This document shows, piece by piece, positions 51,330 to 59,326 of a DNA stretch of 64,000 nt; position 1 is the first letter of the stretch; each line of letters opens with the position of its first letter. Below the pieces are notes generated by a model. It saw only the letters and a program-made list of their open reading frames with translations, was not told the origin of the DNA and ran no database searches. The position numbers and the translations under genes were made by a program. This DNA comes from Hominiventricola aquisgranensis (GTDB lineage: Bacteria; Bacillota; Clostridia; Lachnospirales; Lachnospiraceae), in assembly GCF_040096225.1 (NCBI RefSeq), contig NZ_JBBMFC010000006.1, forward strand, positions 62,001-126,000, in the 5' to 3' direction.

Positions 51330-52087
51330 GAGATAAGAAAAAGGCAGGAAATGCCAATCTTCCGGCACTGATCCTTCTGGCAGCACTTATAATGTTCTGG
51401 CAGATGGCAGCTATGGGAATCAATGCGGCATACATCCTGCCGTCACCCACGCAGATTCTGGTGCGATTATGGGAGCTGAGAGGACCGCTTTTCACCGCAC
51501 ATCTTCCGGCAACCATGTCGGTGGTAGCGATCGGACTTTTGATTTCCGTTGTGCTTGGACTTGGACTGGCGATCCTGATGGATGTAAGTGAAGTAGCTGA
51601 AAAAGCATTGTATCCACTGATCATCGCATCGCAGACGATTCCGACTACAGCACTGGCGCCATTGTTCGTGCTCTGGTTCGGGTATTCCATCTGGAGCAAA
51701 GTACTGGTAACCGTATTGATTACATTTTTTCCGATTACGATCACTGTGTTTGATGGGTTCAAATCAGTGAAAACAGAGATGGAAGAGCTGCTGTTCACGT
51801 TTGGAGCAGACAGACGCCAGATCTTTTTTAAATTAAAGATTCCGGCAGTGCTTCCCTGCTTTTTCTCTGCCATTAAGATGGCAGTGCCGCTGTCCATCAT
51901 TGGAGCAGCGATTGGAGAATGGCTGGGTGCACAGAGCGGACTGGGATATTTCAGCCGACGGATGATGACGCAGCTGGATGGAGCAGGTGTATTTGCACCG
52001 ATTCTTCTGCTCTCTGTGGTGGCCATGGCTTTTGTAGGTGTGGTGAGCGCACTGGAGAAGCGTATGATCCGTTGGAGAAACGATTAA
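51326..52087 (+). CDS. thiX: ABC transporter permease for thiamine precursor
   Basis: A 253-residue membrane protein with about six helices, of the BPD_transp_1 class. The EAA loop for contact with the ATPase is seen in ELLFTFGADRRQIFFKLKIPAVLP (about residues 152-175). It pairs with ThiZ (ATGA overlap) and the binding protein ThiY. The substrate is probably formylaminopyrimidine or HMP, from the presence of TenA and ThiD and the TPP riboswitch. Confidence 0.9.
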   Translation: MRDKKKAGNANLPALILLAALIMFWQMAAMGINAAYILPSPTQILVRLWELRGPLFTAHLPATMSVVAIGLLISVVLGLGLAILMDVSEVAEKALYPLIIASQTIPTTALAPLFVLWFGYSIWSKVLVTVLITFFPITITVFDGFKSVKTEMEELLFTFGADRRQIFFKLKIPAVLPCFFSAIKMAVPLSIIGAAIGEWLGAQSGLGYFSRRMMTQLDGAGVFAPILLLSVVAMAFVGVVSALEKRMIRWRND

Positions 52088-52157
52088 GAATGCGAAGAAC
52101 GACGTGATTCGTCATGCATTCGACAAAAAATATTTGATATCAGAGAGGATAAGTGAA

Positions 52158-53234
52158 ATGAAACATAGAGTATTAGCAATATTATTAGCAGCAACCATGT
52201 GTATGGCATCTGTGACCGGATGTGGCAAGCAGTCAGCAGACAATAGTTCTGCAGCAGGAACAGAGGCAGAAGATAACAGTGCAGCAGAGACTGCAGACAC
52301 ACAGACAGATAACAAAGACTTAAGAGAAGTCAACGTAGTTCTGGACTGGTATCCCAATGCCATCCATACATTACTGTATACTGCCATTGAGCGTGGATAT
52401 TTTGCAGAAGAGGGACTGGATGTGAAGATTCATTTTCCGGCAAATGATAACGATGCGCTGGCATTGGTAGCAGCAGGAAAAGCAGAGATCGGTATGTACT
52501 ATCAGCAGGATGTGATCCAGGCCGTTGCTAATCAGGGAACAGGAATTAAATCTATTGGCGCGATCGTACAGTCTCCTCTGAACGTGATCCTGTCTTTGAA
52601 AGACAAAAATATCACCAAACCGGAAGATCTGGTTGGTAAGACCATCGGTTATGGCGGAACGGTTTTGAGTGAAGCTCTTGTAAAATGTATGATGGAAAAT
52701 GTGGGAGCAGACGCTTCTGATGTAAATATGATCAATGTAGGATTTGAACTGATGAGTTCCATGACTACCGGAAATGTGGATGCAACTATCGGCTGCCTGG
52801 TAAATCATGAAGTTCCGCAGCTGGAAGAAGAAGGCTTTGACGTGAACTACTTTAGTGTCAGCGGATACGGCATTCCGAATTACTACGAGGAAGTATTTCT
52901 GACCAACGATGATCTTCTGGAAAATGAGCCGGAAGTTGTAGCTGGATTCCTTCGCGCTGCAAAGAAAGGCTTTGATGATTTTAAGGCTGATCCAGACGGC
53001 TGCCTGGCAATCCTTATGAACAATCAGAATGAAGAGAATTTCCCACTGACCCAGTCTGTAGAAGAGCAGTCCTGCGCAACGCTGATCCCGCTTATGGAGA
53101 CCGAAGATGCTGCATTCCTGACCCAGACTGATGAGTGCTGGCAGGAAAATATCGACTGGATGCTGGAAAATCAGCTGATTGATAAAGCTGTGGATGTGTC
53201 CGATGTGATGACAATTGTTGATTTTGAAAACTAA
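52158..53234 (+). CDS. thiY: ABC transporter substrate-binding lipoprotein, NMT1/THI5-like
   Basis: A 358-residue lipoprotein of the NMT1/THI5-like fold. The signal peptide ends with the lipobox VTGC (Cys22), followed by an acidic linker. The binding domain begins VNVVLDWYPNAIHTLLYTAIERGYF, the standard ThiY-type opening, and contains GKTIGYGGTVLSEAL. It should capture a pyrimidine precursor of thiamine outside the cell. Start ATG 52158 after GAGAGGAT; there are 70 bases between it and thiX without a terminator. The operon ends at the large palindrome downstream. Confidence 0.9.
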   Translation: MKHRVLAILLAATMCMASVTGCGKQSADNSSAAGTEAEDNSAAETADTQTDNKDLREVNVVLDWYPNAIHTLLYTAIERGYFAEEGLDVKIHFPANDNDALALVAAGKAEIGMYYQQDVIQAVANQGTGIKSIGAIVQSPLNVILSLKDKNITKPEDLVGKTIGYGGTVLSEALVKCMMENVGADASDVNMINVGFELMSSMTTGNVDATIGCLVNHEVPQLEEEGFDVNYFSVSGYGIPNYYEEVFLTNDDLLENEPEVVAGFLRAAKKGFDDFKADPDGCLAILMNNQNEENFPLTQSVEEQSCATLIPLMETEDAAFLTQTDECWQENIDWMLENQLIDKAVDVSDVMTIVDFEN

Positions 53235-53265
53235 TTGCTTGAAAAATAACATATCCAAATAACCC

Positions 53266-53417
53266 CAGCCCCACCCACCATTGTTATTCAGGGAACCGCT
53301 TCCGCTAATTCCTCGCCCAGCGGTACGAACCCTTAATCTTGCGCTTGCGCTTGATTTCGGGAAGTACCGGGGCTGCGGACGTTCCCAGCATAATCGATGA
53401 TGGGTGGGGCTGTTTTT
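53266..53417. repeat. large nested palindromic element
   Basis: Outer arms CAGCCCCACCCA (53266-53277) and TGGGTGGGGCTG (53401-53412) are perfect complements, extended by about five pairs after one mismatch. Inside are GGGAAC (53291-53296) / GTTCCC (53381-53386), with CGC/GCG behind a bulge, and CGGTAC (53321-53326) / GTACCG (53364-53369), with CCC/GGG. A TTTTT run follows on the plus strand. It could be a structured RNA, a MITE-like repeat or a giant terminator of the thi operon. I do not know it. The remaining 200 bases to the next gene hold a promoter and a structured leader. Confidence 0.6.
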
Positions 53418-53457
53418 ACACACAGATTTTAGCGTAATAACAAATTCAAAAAAACAG

Positions 53458-53486
53458 TTGACAAGCAACTAAAAGTATCATAAAAT
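53458..53486 (+). promoter_or_regulatory. sigma-A promoter of the Rpn-family gene
   Basis: Perfect TTGACA (53458-53463), 17-bp spacer, TAAAAT (53481-53486). It leaves a leader of about 140 bases before the start codon. Confidence 0.7.
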
Positions 53487-53523
53487 GAAACCAACATCTG
53501 AGATTCTTATGCGTAAGCATATC

Positions 53524-53630
53524 CGGCGATTCGCCGAGTTTTCAGAAGAAAAAAACTGAATAAAGGCGAGCTGGAGATATGGAAAAATGGGGGCACAATA
53601 TTATATATTTTCCAGAATCGCCGAAGGGGG
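53524..53630 (+). promoter_or_regulatory. structured leader with two alternative pairings
   Basis: CGGCGA-T-TCGCCG (53524-53536) can form a local hairpin, or its left part CGGCGATTC (53524-53532) can pair with GAATCGCCG (53615-53623), which touches the ribosome site AAGGGGG (53624-53630). GGAAAA (53581-53586) / TTTTCC (53608-53613) can form a third stem. The two pairings exclude each other. Confidence 0.45.
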
Positions 53631-53633
53631 ATT

Positions 53634-54635
53634 ATGGGAAAAAAAGAAGAACCGATGATTGCATATTATGAAGATGCAAGACATTTCGCATGGCTGGTCA
53701 ATGGATGGATCTGTCAAGGAGAAAAAGAAATCGATGAGACACAGATCAAACCGAAAAATATTCGTCTGACAGGAAAGACAGGAAGTGGAAGAACGGCCAG
53801 AATGAGAAGTCGCTACCGGGATGTATTTAAAGAAATCGGGAAAGTTAAAGTAGTTCTTATGATTGGAACAGAACTTCAGTCCTTTGTAGACTATTCCATG
53901 CCGGTGCGGATAATGGACTATGATGCACTGGAATATAAAGATCAGATTCAGAGGATTGCATCTGAAAGAAAAGTGGAGAACCACGTAAAATCTGGAAAAC
54001 AGAAGGTAGAACTGTCACCGATCAAAAAAGAAGACAGACTGATACCGGTCATTACGTTGGTATTGTATATGGGAGAAGAACCATGGGACGCAGCAAAAAA
54101 TCTGCACGGATTACTGGATTTTTCCGAAGTCCCGGAAAGATTCAAAACTTATATTCCTGATTATCAGATTCATGTGCTGGATGTGTGCCATACACCGGAT
54201 GAGCGTCTGCTTGAATTCCCAAAAGATATTGCAACCATGTTTCTGACAATCAAATATCGGGATAATTTACCGACTTTAAAGAAAGTATTGAAAACCATAC
54301 CGGAGATTGAAAATATCGAAGAAGATACCTATGATGTGATGTGGAACTTCTTAGATAAGCGCATGCTGGAACTGAAAGAAAATGTACAAAATGAAGATGG
54401 AGGAATCAATATGTGTGGAGCCGTAGATCAGATGATTGCAGAAGGAATGGAGCGCGGACTGGCCCAGGGAATGGAGCGTGGAATTGCACAGGAGAAAGTA
54501 TGGGGGATTCGGAATATGATTGAAGTTTGCAAGGAGTTAGGTGGTACTTATGATAATACGCAGTTTCAGGTGGAAATGAGATATCATCTGAGTCAGGAGA
54601 AAGCAGAAAAATATATGAAGCAGTATTGGAAGTAA
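53634..54635 (+). CDS. Rpn-family recombination-promoting nuclease/putative transposase
   Basis: A 333-residue protein of the Rpn/YhgA-like (PD-(D/E)XK) family. The nuclease core is YRDVFKEIGKVKVVLMIGTELQSFVDYSMPVRI-like, with Asp in RYRDVF and the ELQ triplet, and the tail has the repeated GMERGLAQGMERGIAQ helix often seen in this family. Rpn proteins are DNA endonucleases that promote RecA-independent recombination; other proposals include phage defence. Start after AAGGGGG. It is preceded by its own promoter, a structured leader and a large palindrome. Confidence 0.87.
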   Translation: MGKKEEPMIAYYEDARHFAWLVNGWICQGEKEIDETQIKPKNIRLTGKTGSGRTARMRSRYRDVFKEIGKVKVVLMIGTELQSFVDYSMPVRIMDYDALEYKDQIQRIASERKVENHVKSGKQKVELSPIKKEDRLIPVITLVLYMGEEPWDAAKNLHGLLDFSEVPERFKTYIPDYQIHVLDVCHTPDERLLEFPKDIATMFLTIKYRDNLPTLKKVLKTIPEIENIEEDTYDVMWNFLDKRMLELKENVQNEDGGINMCGAVDQMIAEGMERGLAQGMERGIAQEKVWGIRNMIEVCKELGGTYDNTQFQVEMRYHLSQEKAEKYMKQYWK

Positions 54636-54646
54636 ACACAAACCCC

Positions 54647-54675
54647 TTGTAAAACCAAACTCAATCGTATATAAT
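54647..54675 (+). promoter_or_regulatory. sigma-A promoter of gltX
   Basis: TTGTAA (54647-54652), 17-bp spacer, perfect TATAAT (54670-54675). Confidence 0.7.
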
Positions 54676-54738
54676 TTATCTTTAGATTACTGGTGTCTGA
54701 CATCAGCAGAAGAATGAAATAGTAAGAGGAGATAAGCA

Positions 54739-56196
54739 ATGGGAAAGGTACGTACAAGATTTGCGCCGAGTCCTACAGGACGTATGCATGTAGGAAACTT
54801 AAGAACGGCGTTATACGCATATTTGATCGCAAAGCATGAGGGAGGAGATTTCCTTCTTCGTATTGAGGATACTGACCAGGAGCGTCTGGTAGAGGGTGCT
54901 GTGGACATCATTTACCGCACACTGAAAGCAACTGGTCTTAAGCATGATGAGGGACCGGACAAAGATGGCGGCGTTGGTCCGTATGTACAGAGTGACCGTG
55001 TAAAATCCGGTATCTACATGGAATATGCTAAGAAGCTGATTGAAAAAGGCGAAGCATATTACTGCTTCTGTGATAAAGAACGTCTGGAGAGCCTGAAGCA
55101 GGAAGTGGCTGGAAAAGAGATCATGATCTACGACAAGCACTGCCTGCATCTGAGCAAGGAAGAAGTAGAAGAAAAATTAAAAGCAGGTGTTCCGTATGTT
55201 ATCCGTCAGAACAACCCGCAGACAGGAACTACTACCTTCCACGATGAGATCTACGGAGATATTACCGTCGATAACTCTGAACTGGATGACATGATCCTGA
55301 TCAAATCTGATGGATATCCGACCTACAATTTTGCAAATGTAGTAGATGACCATCTGATGGGCATCACTCATGTGGTTCGTGGAAACGAATACCTGTCTTC
55401 TTCACCGAAATACAATCGTCTGTATGAAGCATTTGGCTGGGAGGTTCCGGTCTATGTACACTGTCCGCTGATTACAGATGAGACTCATAAGAAGCTGAGC
55501 AAGCGTTGCGGACATTCTTCCTATGAAGATCTGATCGAGCAGGGCTTCCTGACTGAGGCAGTTGTGAACTTTGTAGCACTGCTGGGATGGTCACCGGAGG
55601 ACAATCAGGAAATCATGTCCCTGGAGGAGCTTGTGGAGAAATTTGATTACCGCCATATGAGTAAATCTCCTGCAGTTTTCGATTACGGAAAACTGAAGTG
55701 GATGAATGGCGAGTACATTAAGAAGATGGACTTTGATGCATTCTATGAGAGAGCACTTCCGATCATCAAAGAAGTGATCACCAAGGATTATGATCTGAAG
55801 AAGATCGCTGCCATGGTGAAGACCCGTATTGAGATCTTCCCGGATATCAAGGAGCTGATTGATTTCTTTGAGGAAGTACCGGAGTACGATGTATCCATGT
55901 ACACCCACAAGAAGATGAAGACGACTGCAGAGACTTCTCTGGCAGTTTTAAAAGAGGTGCTTCCGCTTCTGAAAGCACAGGAAGATTATAGCAATGACGC
56001 ATTGTATGCAATGCTGAGTGCATATGTAGCGGAGAAAGGCTATAAGAACGGTTATGTTATGTGGCCGATCCGTACTGCGACTTCCGGTAAACAGATGACT
56101 CCGTGCGGAGCAACTGAGATCATGGAAGTGATCGGCAAAGAAGAAAGTATTGCACGTATTGAAAAAGCGATTGATAAATTAAGCGAGTCTTTATGA
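54739..56196 (+). CDS. gltX: glutamate--tRNA ligase
   Basis: A 485-residue class I aminoacyl-tRNA synthetase that charges tRNA-Glu. The HIGH-type motif is SPTGRMHVGN (residues 9-18) and the KMSKS-type motif is KKLSKR (about 253-258). Length and the C-terminal anticodon-binding helices are standard for bacterial GluRS. The catalytic-domain opening VRTRFAPSPTG is typical. Start after AGAGGAG. The helicase gene starts within its stop (ATGA), an unusual partner, so the two share a transcript. Confidence 0.95.
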   Translation: MGKVRTRFAPSPTGRMHVGNLRTALYAYLIAKHEGGDFLLRIEDTDQERLVEGAVDIIYRTLKATGLKHDEGPDKDGGVGPYVQSDRVKSGIYMEYAKKLIEKGEAYYCFCDKERLESLKQEVAGKEIMIYDKHCLHLSKEEVEEKLKAGVPYVIRQNNPQTGTTTFHDEIYGDITVDNSELDDMILIKSDGYPTYNFANVVDDHLMGITHVVRGNEYLSSSPKYNRLYEAFGWEVPVYVHCPLITDETHKKLSKRCGHSSYEDLIEQGFLTEAVVNFVALLGWSPEDNQEIMSLEELVEKFDYRHMSKSPAVFDYGKLKWMNGEYIKKMDFDAFYERALPIIKEVITKDYDLKKIAAMVKTRIEIFPDIKELIDFFEEVPEYDVSMYTHKKMKTTAETSLAVLKEVLPLLKAQEDYSNDALYAMLSAYVAEKGYKNGYVMWPIRTATSGKQMTPCGATEIMEVIGKEESIARIEKAIDKLSESL

Positions 56197-58046
56197 GTTC
56201 TTTTACAAAATCGCAGAGCGAAGCGATCCGTCATGTAGACGGACCGCTGCTCGTTCTTGCCGGCCCGGGATCGGGCAAAACCACCGTTGTGACAAAAAGA
56301 GTGCAGTATCTGGTACAGGACTGCAGTATTTCCCCTTCTTCAATTCTGGTCATCACCTTTACGAAGGCAGCTGCTACGGAGATGAAGGAGCGTTTTACAC
56401 GCCTGATGGAACAGCAGGCACAACCGCCCGGAGGATATGGAAACGTATCGTTTGGTACTTTTCATGCTGTTTTTTTCAATATTTTGAAATTGTCTTATGG
56501 GTTTACGGTGGCAAATATCATTACTGAGGAGACCAGACGCCAGTATCTGAAGGAGAGTGTAGACCGGATGAAACTGGAGATCGATGATGAAAATGAATTT
56601 CTCACGGGGATTGCCGGAGAGATCAGTCTGATCAAAAATGAACGGGTAGAACTGGAACATTATTTTTCAAAAAACTGTTCGGAAGAGGTGTTCCGAAAGA
56701 TCTACGAGGGTTACGAAGAACGAAAGAAGCGTGCAAGACTCATTGATTTTGACGATATGCTGGTCTATACATGGGAACTGTTGTCCCAGCGGAAAGATAT
56801 TCTGTCTGCCTGGCAGAAAAAATATCAGTACATACTGGTGGATGAATTTCAGGATATCAACCGCCTGCAGTATGATATTTTGCGTCTGCTGGCGGAGCCG
56901 GAGAACAATCTGTTCATTGTGGGAGATGATGATCAGTCCATCTACCGATTTCGGGGTGCCAGACCGGAGATCATGCTGAATTTTCGGAAGGATTATCCAC
57001 AATCAGGACAGGTACTGCTGAATGATAATTTTCGCTCTACCACACAGATTGTAGAGGCAGCTGGTCGGGTGATCGCCAGGAATAAGACCCGGTTTCCGAA
57101 GAACATCATAGCTCGAGGTGGAGATGGGGCTTTGGTGCGGAGCCTGGAATTTCCAGATCAGCAGCAGGAGTGTACTTATATTTTGAGAGAGATTCAGAAC
57201 TGGCAGGCAAGGGGAGGTTTGCTTCGCCAGGTAGCGGTCATTTATCGCACCAACACCCAGCCAAGGGTCGTGATCCAGAAGCTGATGGAGTATAACCTGC
57301 CATTTCGGGTGAGGGATCAGGTTCCCAATCTGTTCCAGCACTGGATCGCCAGAGATCTGTTCTGTTATATGAGACTTGCCATGGGAAGCGGACTTCGTAA
57401 GGATCTGCTTCCGGTGCTGAACCGTCCTAAACGGTATCTGAGCCGGGAGTGTCTGAATGATGAGCGGATCTCCTGGGAATATATGCTTAACTTTTATAAG
57501 GATAAGCGTTATGTGTGTGACCGAATCGAGAGGCTGCAGTATGATCTTAAGATGATGAGCCGCATGGGTCCTTTTGCAGCCATCAATTATATCCGCCATG
57601 TGATTGGATACGAAGAGTATCTGAAAGAGTACGCCGGGTTTCGGCGCATGAATGTGGAGGATCTTCTGGAAGTGCTCTCAGATCTGCAGGAGAGTGCCAG
57701 AGAGTATCATACCTATGAAGAATGGTTTATCTATATTGAAAAATATACAGAAGAGATGGAGCAGTTGAAAAAGCGGCAGCAGGAAGTAAAGGATGGTGTC
57801 CATCTGACCACTATGCACAGCAGCAAAGGACTGGAATATGAAAAGGTATTTATCCTGGATGCGGCGGAAGGAATAACGCCTTATAAGAAAGCGGTGCTGG
57901 AACCGGATCTGGAAGAAGAGCGGCGCATGTTTTATGTGGCTATGACACGTGCCAAGAAGGAACTGACCATCTGCTGGACCAAGAAGGTAGGAAGCCATGA
58001 GAAGAAACCATCCCGGTTTCTGGAAGAGATGCAGGAGGAAGTGTAA
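56193..58046 (+). CDS. UvrD/PcrA-family ATP-dependent helicase
   Basis: A 617-residue superfamily 1A DNA helicase. Motifs: Q motif SFTKSQSEAIRH, Walker A LAGPGSGKTTV, Ia VITFTKAAATEMKER, II ILVDEFQDIN, III VGDDDQSIYRFRGA, IV, V TMHSSKGLEYEKVFI, VI ERRMFYVAMTRAK. It is shorter than PcrA (about 720-750 residues) and lacks much of its C-terminal tail, so it may be a Rep/UvrD-like accessory helicase. It is translationally coupled to gltX and followed three bases later by the YigZ gene. Confidence 0.92.
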   Translation: MSSFTKSQSEAIRHVDGPLLVLAGPGSGKTTVVTKRVQYLVQDCSISPSSILVITFTKAAATEMKERFTRLMEQQAQPPGGYGNVSFGTFHAVFFNILKLSYGFTVANIITEETRRQYLKESVDRMKLEIDDENEFLTGIAGEISLIKNERVELEHYFSKNCSEEVFRKIYEGYEERKKRARLIDFDDMLVYTWELLSQRKDILSAWQKKYQYILVDEFQDINRLQYDILRLLAEPENNLFIVGDDDQSIYRFRGARPEIMLNFRKDYPQSGQVLLNDNFRSTTQIVEAAGRVIARNKTRFPKNIIARGGDGALVRSLEFPDQQQECTYILREIQNWQARGGLLRQVAVIYRTNTQPRVVIQKLMEYNLPFRVRDQVPNLFQHWIARDLFCYMRLAMGSGLRKDLLPVLNRPKRYLSRECLNDERISWEYMLNFYKDKRYVCDRIERLQYDLKMMSRMGPFAAINYIRHVIGYEEYLKEYAGFRRMNVEDLLEVLSDLQESAREYHTYEEWFIYIEKYTEEMEQLKKRQQEVKDGVHLTTMHSSKGLEYEKVFILDAAEGITPYKKAVLEPDLEEERRMFYVAMTRAKKELTICWTKKVGSHEKKPSRFLEEMQEEV

Positions 58047-58049
58047 GAA

Positions 58050-58700
58050 ATGACAGAACAGTATAAGACCGTCTACGAAGGCGGCGAAGGAGAGATCGTA
58101 GAGAAAAAATCCAGGTTTATTGCCACTGTCCGCCCGGTGGAGACAGAAGAAGAGGCTCTTGCATTTATCGAGGAAATGAAGAAAAAATACTGGGATGCCA
58201 GACATAACTGCTCTGCTTATGTGCTGGGAGAACGGCAGGAGCTGATGCGATGCAGTGATGATGGAGAGCCATCCCAGACAGCGGGAAAACCTATGATGGA
58301 TGTGCTGACCGGAGCAGGACTTACGAATGTGGCGGTGGTGGTGACCCGTTATTTTGGAGGAACACTGCTTGGAACAGGCGGACTGGTGCGTGCCTATTCA
58401 GCGGCGACCAAAGAAGGACTGGCCAACAGTACGATCATAACAAAATATTGGGGAACGAAGCTTCTGGTAAACACCGATTACAATGATATTGGAAAGCTTC
58501 AGTATCTGTTCGGACAGCGGGAGATTCCTATTATGGATGCACAGTATACGGAAAAGGTAAGCTTTGTGGTATTGATTCCCGTGAGCCGGGTGGAAGAAAT
58601 CAAGAAAGCCGTGACAGAAGCAGTCAGTGGCCGGGCAGGCATGGAAGAAGTGGAACAGCTTTTCTATGCGCTGATCGATGGAGAATATATTTGCTTCTGA
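58050..58700 (+). CDS. YigZ/IMPACT-family protein
   Basis: A 216-residue protein of the UPF0029/IMPACT family. The N-terminal domain (about 1-125) has EKKSRFIATVRPVETEEEA, DARHNCSAYVLG, DDGEPSQTAGKPMMDVL and VVVTRYFGGTLLGTGGLVRAY; the C-terminal DUF1949 domain (about 138-195) follows. The family is linked to translation control and amino-acid stress (yeast Yih1, mammalian IMPACT), with unknown bacterial role. It ends the gltX-helicase-yigZ operon and is followed by a strong terminator. Confidence 0.92.
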   Translation: MTEQYKTVYEGGEGEIVEKKSRFIATVRPVETEEEALAFIEEMKKKYWDARHNCSAYVLGERQELMRCSDDGEPSQTAGKPMMDVLTGAGLTNVAVVVTRYFGGTLLGTGGLVRAYSAATKEGLANSTIITKYWGTKLLVNTDYNDIGKLQYLFGQREIPIMDAQYTEKVSFVVLIPVSRVEEIKKAVTEAVSGRAGMEEVEQLFYALIDGEYICF

Positions 58701-58738
58701 TATCCTGTGGTAGATCAAGACCGACAGAGAAGAAAAAT

Positions 58739-58781
58739 AAAAGCCGGAAGACCTGTATCTTGCAATGTCTTCCGGCTTTTT
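58739..58781. terminator. bidirectional intrinsic terminator
   Basis: AAAGCCGGAAGAC (58740-58752) is a perfect 13-bp complement to GTCTTCCGGCTTT (58767-58779), with T-tract on the right and A-tract on the left. It serves the yigZ operon and the convergent DUF1292 gene. Confidence 0.92.
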
Positions 58782-58809
58782 CTGACCTGCAAAGCAGATC
58801 AGGGAATGA

Positions 58810-59160
58810 CTAGTTCAGTTCATCCTCAGATACTAATTCGTCATACTCCATGGAATCCAGAAGCTCGTCAAAGGCATCAGAAGCAATCTCATACTCTTCA
58901 TCAGACTCAATGTTCTCAAGCTTCGGCTGACCATTTGTATCTTTGGAATAACGATACAGATATACTTCGCCGTCCTCGTTCTGACCATTCTCATCCAGTG
59001 GAAGCAGAGCGATGTATTCTTTGTCTCCTCCGTCGAAGATGCCTACGATGGCACATTCTACGGTGCTGTCATCATCCAGAGTCAGAGTCACGGTAACACC
59101 GTCTCCGCCGCAGGAAGCGCAATCACCATTGCATTTGGTTTCATCACAGTTATTGGACAT
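58810..59160 (-). CDS. DUF1292 family protein
   Basis: A 116-residue acidic protein. The N-terminus is Cys-rich (four Cys within the first 17 residues, CDETKCNGDCASC), which could bind a metal or form disulfides. The DUF1292 domain follows (about 23-105; VTVTLTLDDDSTVECAIVGIF, KEYIALLP and VYLYRY). Members of this family are small cytoplasmic proteins of unknown role, often near yrzL/yrrK-type genes. The gene stands alone. Upstream lies GAAATGAGGGTTTAC on the coding strand. Confidence 0.9.
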   Translation of the reverse strand: MSNNCDETKCNGDCASCGGDGVTVTLTLDDDSTVECAIVGIFDGGDKEYIALLPLDENGQNEDGEVYLYRYSKDTNGQPKLENIESDEEYEIASDAFDELLDSMEYDELVSEDELN

Positions 59161-59260
59161 TTGTAAACCCTCATTTCTTTTATAATAAACAGTTCAGGGA
59201 AGATCCCTGTACAAAACATATCATTTACAATGTATCAGAAGCCAGATGGTTTTGCAAGAG

Positions 59261-59326
59261 CTAATCACTGTAGTATGACATAAAATCTATGAGTTAATCA
59301 CTGTAGTCTGACATAAAATAAAAATC
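59261..59326 (-). repeat. 33-bp tandem duplication at the end of a lipoprotein gene
   Basis: Copies 59261-59293 and 59294-59326 share about 25 of their first 26 bases. Read on the minus strand, the second copy carries the stop TAA (59294-59296) and the first stays in the same frame to a second stop TAG (59261-59263), coding for a repeat of the DFMS-YYSD-like ending. Confidence 0.8.

Noticed and set aside
54676..54738. T-box or other tRNA-sensing leader before gltX
   Set aside because: The leader is only about 60 bases, with a short CTG/CAG hairpin and no T-box sequence.
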